Of a DNA stretch of 64,000 nucleotides, positions 1-7,780 are shown piece by piece. The stretch covers positions 317,144 through 381,143 of the forward strand of contig NZ_JBNPMC010000001.1 of the NCBI RefSeq assembly GCF_050313795.1. Reading direction: 5' to 3'. Under the pieces are notes generated by a model. That model saw only the letters and a list, made by a program, of their open reading frames with translations, had not been told where the DNA came from and ran no database searches. This DNA is from CAMBRQ01 sp945870325. Lineage in GTDB: Bacteria; Bacillota; Clostridia; Lachnospirales; Lachnospiraceae. The position numbers were made by a program, and so were the translations under genes. How positions within the stretch are numbered: position 1 is the stretch's first letter; every line of letters begins with the position of its first letter.

Positions 1-1
1 C

Positions 2-37
2 AAAAAAGCCAGCCAAGATATTTTTTATCCCGGCTGG
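2..37 (-). terminator. Rho-independent terminator after recombinase remnant
   Basis: Read on the minus strand, an imperfect stem (CCAGCC..GAT paired with ATC..GGCTGG, positions 9-19 and 27-37) is followed by six T residues at 2-7. It lies just past the stop codon of the gene at 51-911, so it probably ends that transcript. Confidence 0.7.
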
Positions 38-50
38 TTCCCATCTATCA

Positions 51-911
51 TTATTCCGCTTTATACTCAATCTCCGTCCCATCCAGAAACACCGTCACCA
101 TCACGCCGCTCTCATATACCTTAATATGATCCAGCGTCCGCAGCATCAAATCGGCATCCAGCTCTTGTATGGGCTGTGCATGTTCCGTCAATTCCATAAA
201 ATCCACCGCTCGGAACCTCGCAAGCAAATCCGCTCCCTGTGCTTTCTCTTCCCACTCCGGCAGAAGCGCATCCCGGCATTCCAGCAGCTTATTCCATGCC
301 ATGAAATAAATCTTCCGCACGGTATCCTCATCTATATGCCGATTGGAGCATCCCAACACGCCTTTCACCTTATACCGTTCACTGCACTGCCAGATTCTGC
401 GAGTCTTACCGGTGCTGCTCTGCCAACCTTTCCTATGAAAAACCTTGCCGCACTCTCCGCAAATAATCTTCGCCGCAAATGGATTCTGCTCTGTATTGTG
501 GGAAAAGGAATTTGTCCCATACTCTTCCAGATACCGTTTCCTGCGTTCCATCTCCAACTGTACGCACTCCCAAATCCATGGCTCAATGATGGCTTCATGG
601 TCATCCTCAATATAAAACTGCTGAATCTCCCCTTCGTTCATCACACGCTTTTTTGTCAGAAAGCCCGCCGTGTAACTTTTCTGCAAAAGTTCCTCCATGC
701 TCTCTGAAAAAAGCTCTGTACGCATATCGTTCTCTTTCCATTCTTCATACGATTCCTCTTTATACCCTTGTTCCCCCATTGCTTCCCTGTTCCTCTGCTC
801 CCGCTTTTTCTGCTGCCACCATGGGCGGTAATACTTCTGGTATTCCTCTTCTGTAACCTCAAGCCATGCTTCCAGTTCTCCGGATCGGATTCTAATTTTT
901 CGTTTTGCCAT
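51..911 (-). CDS. Recombinase zinc-beta-ribbon protein lacking the catalytic domain (chimeric remnant)
   Basis: The protein has 286 residues. From about residue 75 to the end it matches the C-terminal half of large serine recombinases: a FLTKKRV..N..IQQFYIEDDHEAII segment and a zinc ribbon with CGECGKVFHRKGW and a later WQCSERY..GC. The N-terminal serine-recombinase catalytic domain is absent. The first ~65 residues (charged, with EEEYQKYYRPWWQQKKREQRNRE) instead resemble the short sigma-like or helical proteins encoded on conjugative transposons. It therefore looks like a fusion left by deletion inside a mobile element. It cannot catalyse recombination alone; DNA binding may remain. The start has GGAAAG just upstream and lies inside the end of the gene at 892-1158, so the two are probably translationally coupled. 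Family assignment of the C-terminal half is good; the origin of the N-terminus is inference. Confidence 0.75.
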   Translation of the reverse strand: MAKRKIRIRSGELEAWLEVTEEEYQKYYRPWWQQKKREQRNREAMGEQGYKEESYEEWKENDMRTELFSESMEELLQKSYTAGFLTKKRVMNEGEIQQFYIEDDHEAIIEPWIWECVQLEMERRKRYLEEYGTNSFSHNTEQNPFAAKIICGECGKVFHRKGWQSSTGKTRRIWQCSERYKVKGVLGCSNRHIDEDTVRKIYFMAWNKLLECRDALLPEWEEKAQGADLLARFRAVDFMELTEHAQPIQELDADLMLRTLDHIKVYESGVMVTVFLDGTEIEYKAE

Positions 912-1158
912 ACAGCTTTCCTTTCTTTACCTTGCGGTAAAGCCAGAAAAAACTGACAGCCTTCTCCATAAACGCAAAAAAAGACCGCAAAAAGCTAACA
1001 TTCAACTTTTTACGGTCTCTAAAATGAACCTCTACGCACGGGGCATGTCCCGGCGGACGAAATATCTGATTTTCACTTATACTACAATATTTTTCATTGG
1101 TGTCTAGCATTCCGCTTATCAAGCATTTCGCAGCCGATAAAAGCGCAGGGTCAGGCAT
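892..1158 (-). CDS. Small hypothetical protein of mobile-element type
   Basis: An 88-residue frame preceded by a strong ribosome binding site (AAGGAG seven bases before the ATG at 1158). Its last 20 bases overlap the start of the recombinase remnant at 911. I do not recognise the family. The central part (HFRDRKKLNVSFLRSFFAFMEK) looks like a real helical protein rather than chance translation, and the C-terminus is rich in lysine. The overlap and strong binding site support a real gene. The context suggests cargo or accessory of the same decayed mobile element. Confidence 0.5.
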   Translation of the reverse strand: MPDPALLSAAKCLISGMLDTNEKYCSISENQIFRPPGHAPCVEVHFRDRKKLNVSFLRSFFAFMEKAVSFFWLYRKVKKGKLYGKTKN

Positions 1159-1334
1159 CGTCTTTCTCCTTCCCGGCAGTACCGCACATATTCATGACTT
1201 CTCATGTACTAATGCAATCCGCCTTGGACCTGTCTGTTACGATGCAATCCCACTTTCCATAATCTACCATGTATAAAGAGTATTGCCGCTAATAGATACT
1301 TCCAATCATCTCTCTCATTAAATAAAATTCCTAT

Positions 1335-2417
1335 TTACGCTTCCGTTTTTCTCAATATCCAATAGGCACCATACTGTATCCCATCATGCCCCCTCAATGT
1401 CTCCCGCCTTTTCTGAAATCCCAATTCTGTCAATGCCTCCGCGCGTTCCTGCGCTTCTGGCACTGCCTTTGTAGCCAGAATTTCACAGGAAAACATAAGA
1501 AAAGCAGGGGAAAGCAGAGGCTTCAGTATTTCTTTGATACACTCCCTCTTTTCATAATCACTGCGCAGATCCAGCCTCAGCAAACCGCATTCTGTAAAAT
1601 AATCTTCTGCATCCCTGTGAAACAGCTCAATTGTCCCCACTGCTTCTCCAATGGCACGGTCAAAAATACTCCATCTGACAAAACCTTTTCTTTCATATTC
1701 CCAAAGCCAGTACCGGATTGCTTCTTCCATACGTTCCAGAGATGTATAGTGGAACGTATCTCCATGGCAATTGTCACTGTTAAACAGCGGTACTGCTTTC
1801 TCATCGGAATATACCTTCAGCAGGTCTGATCCATCAGACTCTTCCACCAGACGCAGACGATATCTCCCGGTGTCAAATATCGGGCAATCCTCATACACCT
1901 TCCCATAATCAGAGGTTTTCTTACGCACAGCAAACACTTCGCAATTTGTTCTCCAAGAACCGTCTTCCATTACCGTTACGTTTTTCCAGTGAAAGGTATC
2001 TCCTGCTATCCTGTCAAATACCCATTTTGCACAGGCATCGCTCAATACCGTGCAGACAATCCCGCCTTCCTCTCTCTGTATCCTCAGCCGGGTCATACTT
2101 CCTCTTGTTGTATAAACCATATCGTAGCCCTTCGTTTCCGGCTGAAACATCCGAATGGCTGCTCCATATTCCCCATCCGGCTGCGGATTACTCTCTCTTG
2201 TGGCCCTGGATGGGCAGATAAAGAGGTCTTCAATACAGGTTCCGTCCAACGCCCGGCGGAACAGCCATTCCCCCTCCACATGACGTCCCCCCTTTCCATC
2301 CATAACATCATAGTAATCAAACTCCCAGTCTCCCAACAAGGATGCAAACCAGTCGTACTGCTCCGGAATTTTAGAAACTTCCCGGCATTCCAATAACGCT
2401 TTTACAAATTCACTCAT
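1335..2417 (-). CDS. DUF1579-like domain fused to GNAT acetyltransferase
   Basis: The protein has 360 residues in two parts. Residues ~20-165 (LGDWEFDYYDVMDGKGG..EGEWLFRRALDGTCIEDLF) resemble the small beta-barrel proteins grouped as DUF1579, often seen as stand-alone stress or binding proteins. Residues ~185-358 (YRLRLVEESDGSDLLKVYSDEKAVP...GEAVGTIELFHR...LGFQKRRETL) look like a RimJ/RimL-type GNAT N-acetyltransferase, which transfers acetyl from acetyl-CoA to an amine. The classical motif A (Q/RxxGxG/A) is weak, so catalysis is unproven. The start is preceded by GAGAGG. The gene shares its strand with the WYL regulator just upstream at 2468-3388, with a 50-base gap, so the regulator may control it. 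Substrate unknown. Confidence 0.7.
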   Translation of the reverse strand: MSEFVKALLECREVSKIPEQYDWFASLLGDWEFDYYDVMDGKGGRHVEGEWLFRRALDGTCIEDLFICPSRATRESNPQPDGEYGAAIRMFQPETKGYDMVYTTRGSMTRLRIQREEGGIVCTVLSDACAKWVFDRIAGDTFHWKNVTVMEDGSWRTNCEVFAVRKKTSDYGKVYEDCPIFDTGRYRLRLVEESDGSDLLKVYSDEKAVPLFNSDNCHGDTFHYTSLERMEEAIRYWLWEYERKGFVRWSIFDRAIGEAVGTIELFHRDAEDYFTECGLLRLDLRSDYEKRECIKEILKPLLSPAFLMFSCEILATKAVPEAQERAEALTELGFQKRRETLRGHDGIQYGAYWILRKTEA

Positions 2418-2467
2418 ACATTGTATCCTCTCTTTTTTCTTAGCATCTTATCACATGTATGCGACAG

Positions 2468-3388
2468 CTATATGTCGTAATTAGATAAAAAATTTTGAGC
2501 TGTTTCAATCAGCTCATTACGATACATCTCCGGCGAAATCACCGTAACCTGGTTTCCAAGGCTAAGTAATAATGCTTTCCATAACCGTTCCCCCGGAGGG
2601 ACCCGAATCCACGCCCGTGACATTTCTCCGGAAAGTTCTTCCATCTCACTGTCTGGAAAATATTCTTCGATGATGCTATTTATTTTACTGTCAAAATGTA
2701 CTTCGATTGTGACACAGGTATCCGAATATGCCTCATCCGCCTGTTTTATAAGAAGTCCCACATCCTCATGCTTCTTATCAGAATGTTTGGAAGTTACCCG
2801 TAATTCTGAGATTCTTGCTATTTTAAAAGTACGGTATGCTTCCTGCGGCACAGACCAGACGAACAAATACCACGAATACCATTTATATTGGATTGCCAGC
2901 GGCTGAACCAGCCGCCGTGTTTCCTGCCCCTTCGCATCCCTGTACGAAAAGGTTACCAGTTTTTCCTCTGCGATGGCCTTTTCCAAAATCAGATTGTCCC
3001 ATTGTACCTTTCGGTTTTCCTTCGCGATTCCAAAATCGAAAAAGGTCTTCTGACTTTCTGTATCCTCAGAAACAGCATGATACTTTTCTATCAATCCTGC
3101 CAGTGTTTCATTTGCGTAAGAGGTCGCCAGGCTTTCCAGCGCCTGCCGGATCATTTGCTGTTCATCCCTGCGGATATCACAATTTTTCATCTTATAAGAC
3201 GGAAGAATCGAATAGCCTCCGTTTTTTCCATGGTTTGAATAAACCGGAATGCCTGCTTCCGTGATACACACCATATCACGCTGAATCGTTCTGACTGTCA
3301 CGTGAAATTTTTCTGCCAAAACACTTGCTGATACGTTTTCATGATTTAAAAGATAGATAATAATCTCCAATAATCTGTCAATTTTCAT
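2468..3388 (-). CDS. WYL-domain transcriptional regulator (YafY type)
   Basis: The protein has 306 residues. The N-terminal ~60 residues form a winged helix-turn-helix of the HTH_11 type (SASVLAEKFHVTVRTIQRDM). A WYL domain follows at about residues 140-215 (RLVQPLAIQYKWYSWYLFVW), and a C-terminal extension of the usual WCX kind completes it. WYL domains bind nucleic acid or small ligands and often act in accessory or phage-related regulation. It is co-oriented with and directly upstream of the DUF1579-GNAT gene, so the pair may form an operon. Length and domain order are normal for the family. The target is unknown. Confidence 0.85.
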   Translation of the reverse strand: MKIDRLLEIIIYLLNHENVSASVLAEKFHVTVRTIQRDMVCITEAGIPVYSNHGKNGGYSILPSYKMKNCDIRRDEQQMIRQALESLATSYANETLAGLIEKYHAVSEDTESQKTFFDFGIAKENRKVQWDNLILEKAIAEEKLVTFSYRDAKGQETRRLVQPLAIQYKWYSWYLFVWSVPQEAYRTFKIARISELRVTSKHSDKKHEDVGLLIKQADEAYSDTCVTIEVHFDSKINSIIEEYFPDSEMEELSGEMSRAWIRVPPGERLWKALLLSLGNQVTVISPEMYRNELIETAQNFLSNYDI

Positions 3389-3545
3389 ATTAAAATCATC
3401 TCTTCCCTGTTTTCATATCCGGGAAAGTCAGCCCAAAGTCCAGAACTTCCTTCCTCTCTTTCATCACGAACTGCCTCCTGTCAAAATTATTCTATAATCC
3501 ATATAACTCTCCAATTTATCATTTTATATAGCCATCATACCTTGT

Positions 3546-3875
3546 CTATACCAGCAGATTCTCATCTCCCCAGGATTTCATATAATCAAGAACGGATAAA
3601 AAGCTCTTCCCAAGATCTGTCAACGTATACTCCACCCGTGGAGGAACCTCACAGAAATCATGCCGGATAATGAAGCCATCTGCTTCCAGTTCCCGGAGCT
3701 GCTTCGTAAGAGAGCTTTCTGTAATTTCCCCTATCTGGCGGCGAAGCTGTCCGAAACGCCGGATATCACACTTTCCAATATACCAGAGAAGCTCAATCTT
3801 ATATTTCCCTCCCAGTAATTTCTGCACCATAGAAATCGTCTTACAACGGTTTGCTGCTTCTTCCGATTTTCTCAT
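3546..3875 (-). CDS. HxlR-family transcriptional regulator
   Basis: A protein of 109 residues from the ATG at 3875, chosen because AAGGAG lies eight bases upstream; a longer in-frame start at 3902 has no binding site. The whole protein is the single HxlR winged helix (VQKLLGGKYKIELLWYIGKCDIRRFGQLRRQIGEITESSLTKQLRELEADGFI..EVPPRVEYTLTDLGKSF). HxlR proteins are dimeric regulators that often respond to electrophiles or redox stress and bind paired GTAC-like half sites near their own gene. This gene is divergent from the radical SAM gene at 4054, and a perfect 17-bp palindrome lies between them, so it probably represses that gene and itself. Confidence 0.88.
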   Translation of the reverse strand: MRKSEEAANRCKTISMVQKLLGGKYKIELLWYIGKCDIRRFGQLRRQIGEITESSLTKQLRELEADGFIIRHDFCEVPPRVEYTLTDLGKSFLSVLDYMKSWGDENLLV

Positions 3876-3936
3876 TTCTCCATCTCCTTCCCTCAACATC
3901 ATACCCTATTCTGCGCAAAAATAAAAGGTACTGCAA

Positions 3937-3977
3937 AAAAGTACAGTACTTTTCTTTTTGGTGTGCTTTGCTATAAT
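3937..3977 (+). promoter_or_regulatory. HxlR operator overlapping the radical SAM promoter
   Basis: AAAAGTACAGTACTTTT at 3937-3953 is a perfect inverted repeat around a single central A. A TATAAT -10 box lies at 3972-3977, and a weak TTTTCT -35 at 3950-3955 overlaps the palindrome. Binding there would block RNA polymerase. HxlR proteins are known to bind such GTAC-centred sites. The link to the adjacent regulator is inference from position. Confidence 0.6.
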
Positions 3978-3995
3978 CATCCTAACGGGACAGCA

Positions 3996-4025
3996 ATGTA
4001 CAGGTTTGCCTCGTTGCCTGTACAT
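3996..4025 (+). promoter_or_regulatory. Perfect inverted repeat in the leader of the radical SAM gene
   Basis: ATGTACAGG at 3996-4004 is repeated exactly in inverse (CCTGTACAT) at 4017-4025 with a 12-base spacer. It sits downstream of the -10 box and 28 bases before the start codon. It may be a second regulator site, since it shares the TGTAC core with the operator at 3937, or an RNA hairpin controlling translation. Confidence 0.5.
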
Positions 4026-4053
4026 AATCTTAATTTGATTTGAGGTGGTTATC

Positions 4054-4989
4054 ATGCATTACACAGGAACAATCTGGCGTCCGCCCTATGAAGCAGACTC
4101 GCTTCTGCTGGAAGTAACAGCGGGCTGTACCCATCATAAGTGCAAGTTCTGTACCCTGTACAGTGATTTGCCGTTCAAATTCAGAATGTCACCTATGGAA
4201 GACATAGAAGACGATTTACTGGAAGCTCAGGTTCTGCGTACAAATCCCTATTCAAAAATGTTAACCCGCCTGCAGGGAAAAGAAAACCCGGAGCCAATTC
4301 ACCGTGTTTTCTTAACAGGAGCCAACCCATTTGTCCTGAAAACAGAAAAATTACTTGGAATTGCATCCCTCATTCACAAGTATTTTCCCTCTGTTAAATC
4401 CATTGGATGCTTTGCCCGCATTACGGATTCCATAAAGAAGACAGATGATGAGCTGATCCGGCTTCGGCAGGCAGGATACACCGGGCTGACCATCGGCGTT
4501 GAAACAGGAGATGATGATGCACTTGCCTTTATGCGTAAAGGGTATACTTCCAAGGACATTCTAACCCAATGCAAAAGATTAGAGCAGACCGGTATCGAAT
4601 ATGGCTTCTTCTATCTGACCAGTATTTCCGGTAAGGGACACGGCGAAACCGGAGCAAAATTATCCGCAGGAATATTCAATCAGCTTCATCCGTTCCTAAT
4701 TGGTCCAAATATGCTGACAGTTTATCCGGAATCCGATTTATATCAGGAAATCCAAAACGGAAACTGGCAGGAAGAAGGTGAACTGGAAAAATACCGTGAA
4801 CTCCGTACCCTTGTGGAAAATCTGAATATATCCACCTATTTCGCCGCAATGGGAGCTTCCAATGCTTTCCAGCTCAGGGGACATTTGCCGGAGGATAAAC
4901 CGAAATTATTGGAAACATTTGATAAAATCATTTCTGAAGTCAGTGAAGAAGATCTGCGAAATTACAGAAAAAATCTCCCGCATCTGTAA
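4054..4989 (+). CDS. Radical SAM protein of unknown substrate
   Basis: A protein of 311 residues from the ATG at 4054, placed five bases after GAGGTGG; an in-frame GTG at 4045 would lie within that binding site. The iron-sulfur motif is CTHHKCKFC (Cys25, Cys30, Cys33). The spacing is Cx4Cx2C rather than the textbook Cx3Cx2C, but it is seen in a recognised radical SAM branch whose motif reads CTHNKCTFC. Glycine-rich SAM-binding segments follow (GYTGLTIGVETGDDD), and the C-terminus is of the HemN/Elp3-like kind. It is predicted to cleave SAM reductively to start a radical reaction on an unknown substrate. It is transcribed alone, divergent from the HxlR regulator that probably controls it. Confidence 0.82.
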   Translation: MHYTGTIWRPPYEADSLLLEVTAGCTHHKCKFCTLYSDLPFKFRMSPMEDIEDDLLEAQVLRTNPYSKMLTRLQGKENPEPIHRVFLTGANPFVLKTEKLLGIASLIHKYFPSVKSIGCFARITDSIKKTDDELIRLRQAGYTGLTIGVETGDDDALAFMRKGYTSKDILTQCKRLEQTGIEYGFFYLTSISGKGHGETGAKLSAGIFNQLHPFLIGPNMLTVYPESDLYQEIQNGNWQEEGELEKYRELRTLVENLNISTYFAAMGASNAFQLRGHLPEDKPKLLETFDKIISEVSEEDLRNYRKNLPHL

Positions 4990-5158
4990 TTCTGAAATCC
5001 GGCAGAGAATACCGTATTCCCTGCCGGAATATTTTAAAAACGATCTATGTGTTCCTGTGTCACAAGTGCAGCGTATTATTGGTCTGCTTATCCCTCGCCT
5101 GACCCAAACCCCAAAAACCTGATTCCCATTCATTATCCCCTAAAATTAAACGCAGAAA

Positions 5159-5184
5159 AGGCACCTGCATTCCTGCAAGTGCCT
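5159..5184. terminator. Hairpin between convergent genes
   Basis: AGGCAC at 5159-5164 pairs with GTGCCT at 5179-5184, with an inner TGCA/TGCA stem. The flank is T-rich on both strands. It lies between the radical SAM gene and the convergent XRE gene, so it may end both transcripts. Confidence 0.5.
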
Positions 5185-5217
5185 GTAACTTCTATATTTA
5201 CTTTTAAAAATCATTCA

Positions 5218-5264
5218 AACCGCACAGGTGGAATATCAAGAATATTGCAACCGCACAGGTGGAA
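5218..5264. repeat. Two 16-bp direct repeats
   Basis: AACCGCACAGGTGGAA occurs at 5218-5233 and again at 5249-5264, 31 bases apart, just past the 3' end of the XRE gene. Function unknown; a local duplication is the simplest explanation. Confidence 0.6.
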
Positions 5265-5265
5265 A

Positions 5266-5709
5266 TTATTTCCAGTGTTTCAATTGTGAAAGATACACAT
5301 CAAACTGGATGCGCCGATCTTCGTCTTTCAGATTGTCAGGATTCGGCATATGGCTCACAAGATAATCCAACAGCGACTCCTTTGACTGATAGACAAATTT
5401 TCCATCCGCATAACACCACTTGCAGTAATCTTCATTATAGCTTCCATCCTTTTCGCGGCTGATCAAACTATCTTCATTCAAGGGCATACCGCAGCATTGG
5501 CAAATAAGCTGCCGCGGAGTCCCTAACAGTGTATTAATTGATACATTAAATTCTTTTGACAACAATTTCAATGATTCTGTATCCGGCTGTGTCTCGCCGT
5601 TTTCCCAACGGCTGACAGCCTGCCTGCTGATCATCAGGCGCTCCGCCATCTGCTCCTGCGTAAGACCATTCTTTTCACGCAGTTTCTTAATGATATCCCG
5701 TGTTTCCAT
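5266..5709 (-). CDS. XRE-family regulator with C-terminal zinc ribbon
   Basis: The protein has 147 residues. Residues 5-60 form an XRE/Cro helix-turn-helix (LREKNGLTQEQMAERLMISRQAVSRWENGETQPDTESL). Residues ~70-105 carry a cysteine-rich ribbon (CQCCGMPLNEDS..NEDYCKWCYADGKF) of the putative zinc ribbon family that is often found alone or fused to XRE domains in Firmicutes. The rest is an acidic tail of the kind usual for that ribbon. It probably binds DNA as a dimer, with the zinc site stabilising a sensory domain. It is monocistronic on the minus strand and convergent with the radical SAM gene. Target unknown. Confidence 0.85.
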   Translation of the reverse strand: METRDIIKKLREKNGLTQEQMAERLMISRQAVSRWENGETQPDTESLKLLSKEFNVSINTLLGTPRQLICQCCGMPLNEDSLISREKDGSYNEDYCKWCYADGKFVYQSKESLLDYLVSHMPNPDNLKDEDRRIQFDVYLSQLKHWK

Positions 5710-5916
5710 CCCTGCTCATCCTCAACCTTTCTGCTTAATAATGTACTCTCATTATAAATTGATGTTTCACACCTGACAAGCAACCCGCTGTTGCTGTTAT
5801 TCCCCGAACAGTATAACGCATTTTAGGATAAAAACGTTCAAAAATGGCACTGTATTGGCACCGTAACGGCACTGGAAAATCCTACCACTCAGCGCCAAGA
5901 TCAGTCTGCTACTCTG

Positions 5917-6444
5917 TCAGGCAGTCTCTTCTGCATCCGTTTTTCCTCTTTCTCCATTTATAATCCTTTCCGCCGCCTGCTCCGGCATTATATGGGAAAC
6001 ATCTATTTTTTCCGTATCCAGTTTTTCATATAAACCAATCCTGGCAATACTTCTCTGAATCACGTCCTCTGACCGGATACCTGCGTCTATATCCTTTTGC
6101 AGACGTTTCCTTAAAACATCCGCATCACACATCAAAGAAATGGTATATATCTGACAATCTTCTGTTTCCAACTTTGATATAATTTCATCTATAATACCCT
6201 ACTCGTGCATTACCCAACAGAATATGATATTCTCATATGCGCTGCAACGAATAAACTGATTCAGCAGAAAACAGATATTCTCCATTACCATTTTCTTTAT
6301 TTTCGGTGTTACCTGAAAGGGATGCATGTCCCAGCACCAGTCCCCGTCAAGAAAAACACAGTTCGGAAGTTTATTTTTCAAAATCCGGCAGGTGGTAGTT
6401 TTTCCAACTCCCATCATTCCGCCTATTAAGTAAATATTTTTCAT
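5917..6444 (-). pseudogene. P-loop nucleotide kinase-like gene with an in-frame amber stop
   Basis: The reading frame starts at 6444 with a Walker A motif (GGMMGVGKTTTCRIL, residues 8-22) and a DGDW motif typical of small AAA/kinase-like proteins of the shikimate/gluconate kinase type. After residue 81 (FCWVMHE) a TAG stop at 6199-6201 interrupts it. The same frame then continues without shift (GIIDEIISKLETEDC..YTISLMCDADVLRKRLQKD..) to 5917, for ~175 codons in all, which is a normal family length. Both halves belong to one protein, so a single CAG-to-TAG change would explain the break. It is probably inactive. A sequencing error is the other simple explanation; suppression is unlikely in this group. 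Confidence 0.8.
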
Positions 6445-6451
6445 AGTCTTC

Positions 6452-6895
6452 TTATTCCTGCAATTCCAATACCATCAGGTAGTCTTCATTCTGCTCCCTT
6501 AATACCTGAAATCCCAGTTTCCAATACAGAAAAATTCCTGCACATCTCTTTTTCCATAGTATGATAGCAGAGGAAATCTCCATTTTCCGTTTCAATCTTT
6601 TCATACGAAATAATTTGATACCCCGTTTCAGATACATACTTTCCGCCGGGAAAGAAGCGTCTACATGAACCCTGGGATAATTTTCCAAAATCCTTGTTTC
6701 CAGCAAATCCATCAATTTGCTTCCATATCCCTTTCCCTGATATTCAGGCAAAATAAACAATCTGCAAATCTCATTCTTCCGGATGCTCCCGGTTCCTATG
6801 ATGTTTCCCTGTACCATCGCAAAATAGATTTTTTCGGAATACATCACTTCTTCAATCCTTGCTTCACTGTGCAGATCAAGAAATATCAGACTCAA
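6452..6895 (-). pseudogene. GNAT acetyltransferase gene with a frameshift
   Basis: The acetyl-CoA motif is clear (ICRLFILPEYQGKGYGSKLMDLLETRI) followed by VDASFPAESMYLKRG. Immediately after, at a GGGG run (6621-6624 on the complement), the reading changes to an unlikely sequence. In the neighbouring frame the expected C-terminus continues (YQIISYEKIETENGDFLCYHTMEKEM), as in intact relatives. Loss of one G in the run is the simplest cause. The N-terminus is also short: the frame opens with TTG at 6895 and runs back into the preceding gene. The current frame ends with YWKLGFQVLREQNEDYLMVLEL, which itself resembles a GNAT tail, so the locus may also have undergone recombination. Probably non-functional. 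Confidence 0.7.
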
Positions 6896-6902
6896 ACATT
6901 TT

Positions 6903-7340
6903 TCAATTTTCTCCTAATTTATCCGTACAATCTTCAGGCTTTATAAGCCCTTCCTGAAACAATGTTTCAAATGTATTTACTGCTCCCCCATGCTCCACGA
7001 TTTTCCCATCAACCACTTTGTCTATATCTACCCCGGTAAAAACCAGCTTTTTATTCGTAGGCTTCATTCCCAACCATTCGCCTTTATGTGTCCCTTCCAT
7101 GATAAACTCAGAGATAACATGATCACCGTCACAATACTGCCTGATGATCTTCATAGAATAATCGGGATATGTATTCTTTACTGCAATAAGATGGCTTCTC
7201 ATTCCTTCAATTCCTATTAGAATCAATTCTTCTCCATTTTTATGCACACAGTCCTCAGATATATATTTCCCGACTTCTTCCAGCAGATGATTCGTCACCA
7301 CAACTTCATAAAAATATTTCACGATTTCTTTTCTATCCAT
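6903..7340 (-). CDS. SnoaL-like/ester cyclase family protein
   Basis: A protein of 145 residues from the ATG at 7340, five bases after GGGAGG. It has the NTF2-like fold pattern of SnoaL-like polyketide cyclases (VKYFYEVVVTNHLLEEVGKYISEDCVHKNG...GIEGMRSHLIAVKNTYPDYSMKIIRQYCDGDHVISEFIMEGTHKGEWLGMKPTNKKLVFTGVDIDKVVDGKIVEHGG). Members bind small hydrophobic ligands or catalyse ring chemistry, but most accessory copies have no known substrate. It lies between two broken genes and is itself intact. Confidence 0.8.
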   Translation of the reverse strand: MDRKEIVKYFYEVVVTNHLLEEVGKYISEDCVHKNGEELILIGIEGMRSHLIAVKNTYPDYSMKIIRQYCDGDHVISEFIMEGTHKGEWLGMKPTNKKLVFTGVDIDKVVDGKIVEHGGAVNTFETLFQEGLIKPEDCTDKLGEN

Positions 7341-7359
7341 CACGACCTCCCAGGCAAAA

Positions 7360-7757
7360 TTACTTTTTCTTTCTCAGTTTTAGCACAATACCCTGCTTAT
7401 CTGCTGCCTTCTGAAACTGCTCTGTCACATAATTTTGCAGCAGCCACTTCAGAATACGGATTTTCTCTTCCTGCTCTGCCCTGTACACCTCCACACCGAT
7501 TTCCTGCTGCTTCTCCAAATCTTTTTTCCGGTTCTGATGCGTGACAAACGAATCAAACGCATCAATATTCTCATATTTTTCACAAGAAAATTCCTGACAC
7601 TGGCTGCAATATTCCGGCTTTTCATGCTGCAGGCTGCATCTGGCTATTTTGCAGGACTGGTTTCCTTCATCGCCGCCGCATCCAGGTGCATAGGACACAG
7701 TCCGCAATTTAATCCACACAAAGAAAACAATAAATCTGATCTTGTAAAATCCTTCAA
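7360..7757 (-). pseudogene. DUF3795-family cysteine-rich protein gene, frameshifted
   Basis: From a TTG at 7757, preceded by GGGGAGAG, the frame reads a normal DUF3795 N-terminus (MKDFTRSDLLFSLCGLNCGLCPMHLD). It then loses frame near 7670-7685. The next frame carries the rest (GCGGDEGNQSCKIARCSLQH..EYCSQCQEFSCEKYENIDAFDSFVTHQNRKKDLEK) to 7360. Relatives have a few more residues at the joint (of the form GYCPGCGGG), so a small deletion that also shifted the frame is likely. The C-terminus is also short. DUF3795 proteins are predicted metal or Fe-S binding proteins of unknown role. Probably a pseudogene; an intact shorter product from 7719 would lack the first cysteine cluster. Confidence 0.7.
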
Positions 7758-7780
7758 AATGTCTCTCCCCTCTACCCTGT

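Noticed and set aside
6199..6201. TAG read as a recoded or suppressed codon in the kinase-like gene
   Set aside because: No pyrrolysine or suppressor signal is seen, and adjacent genes are also broken; a nonsense change is simpler.
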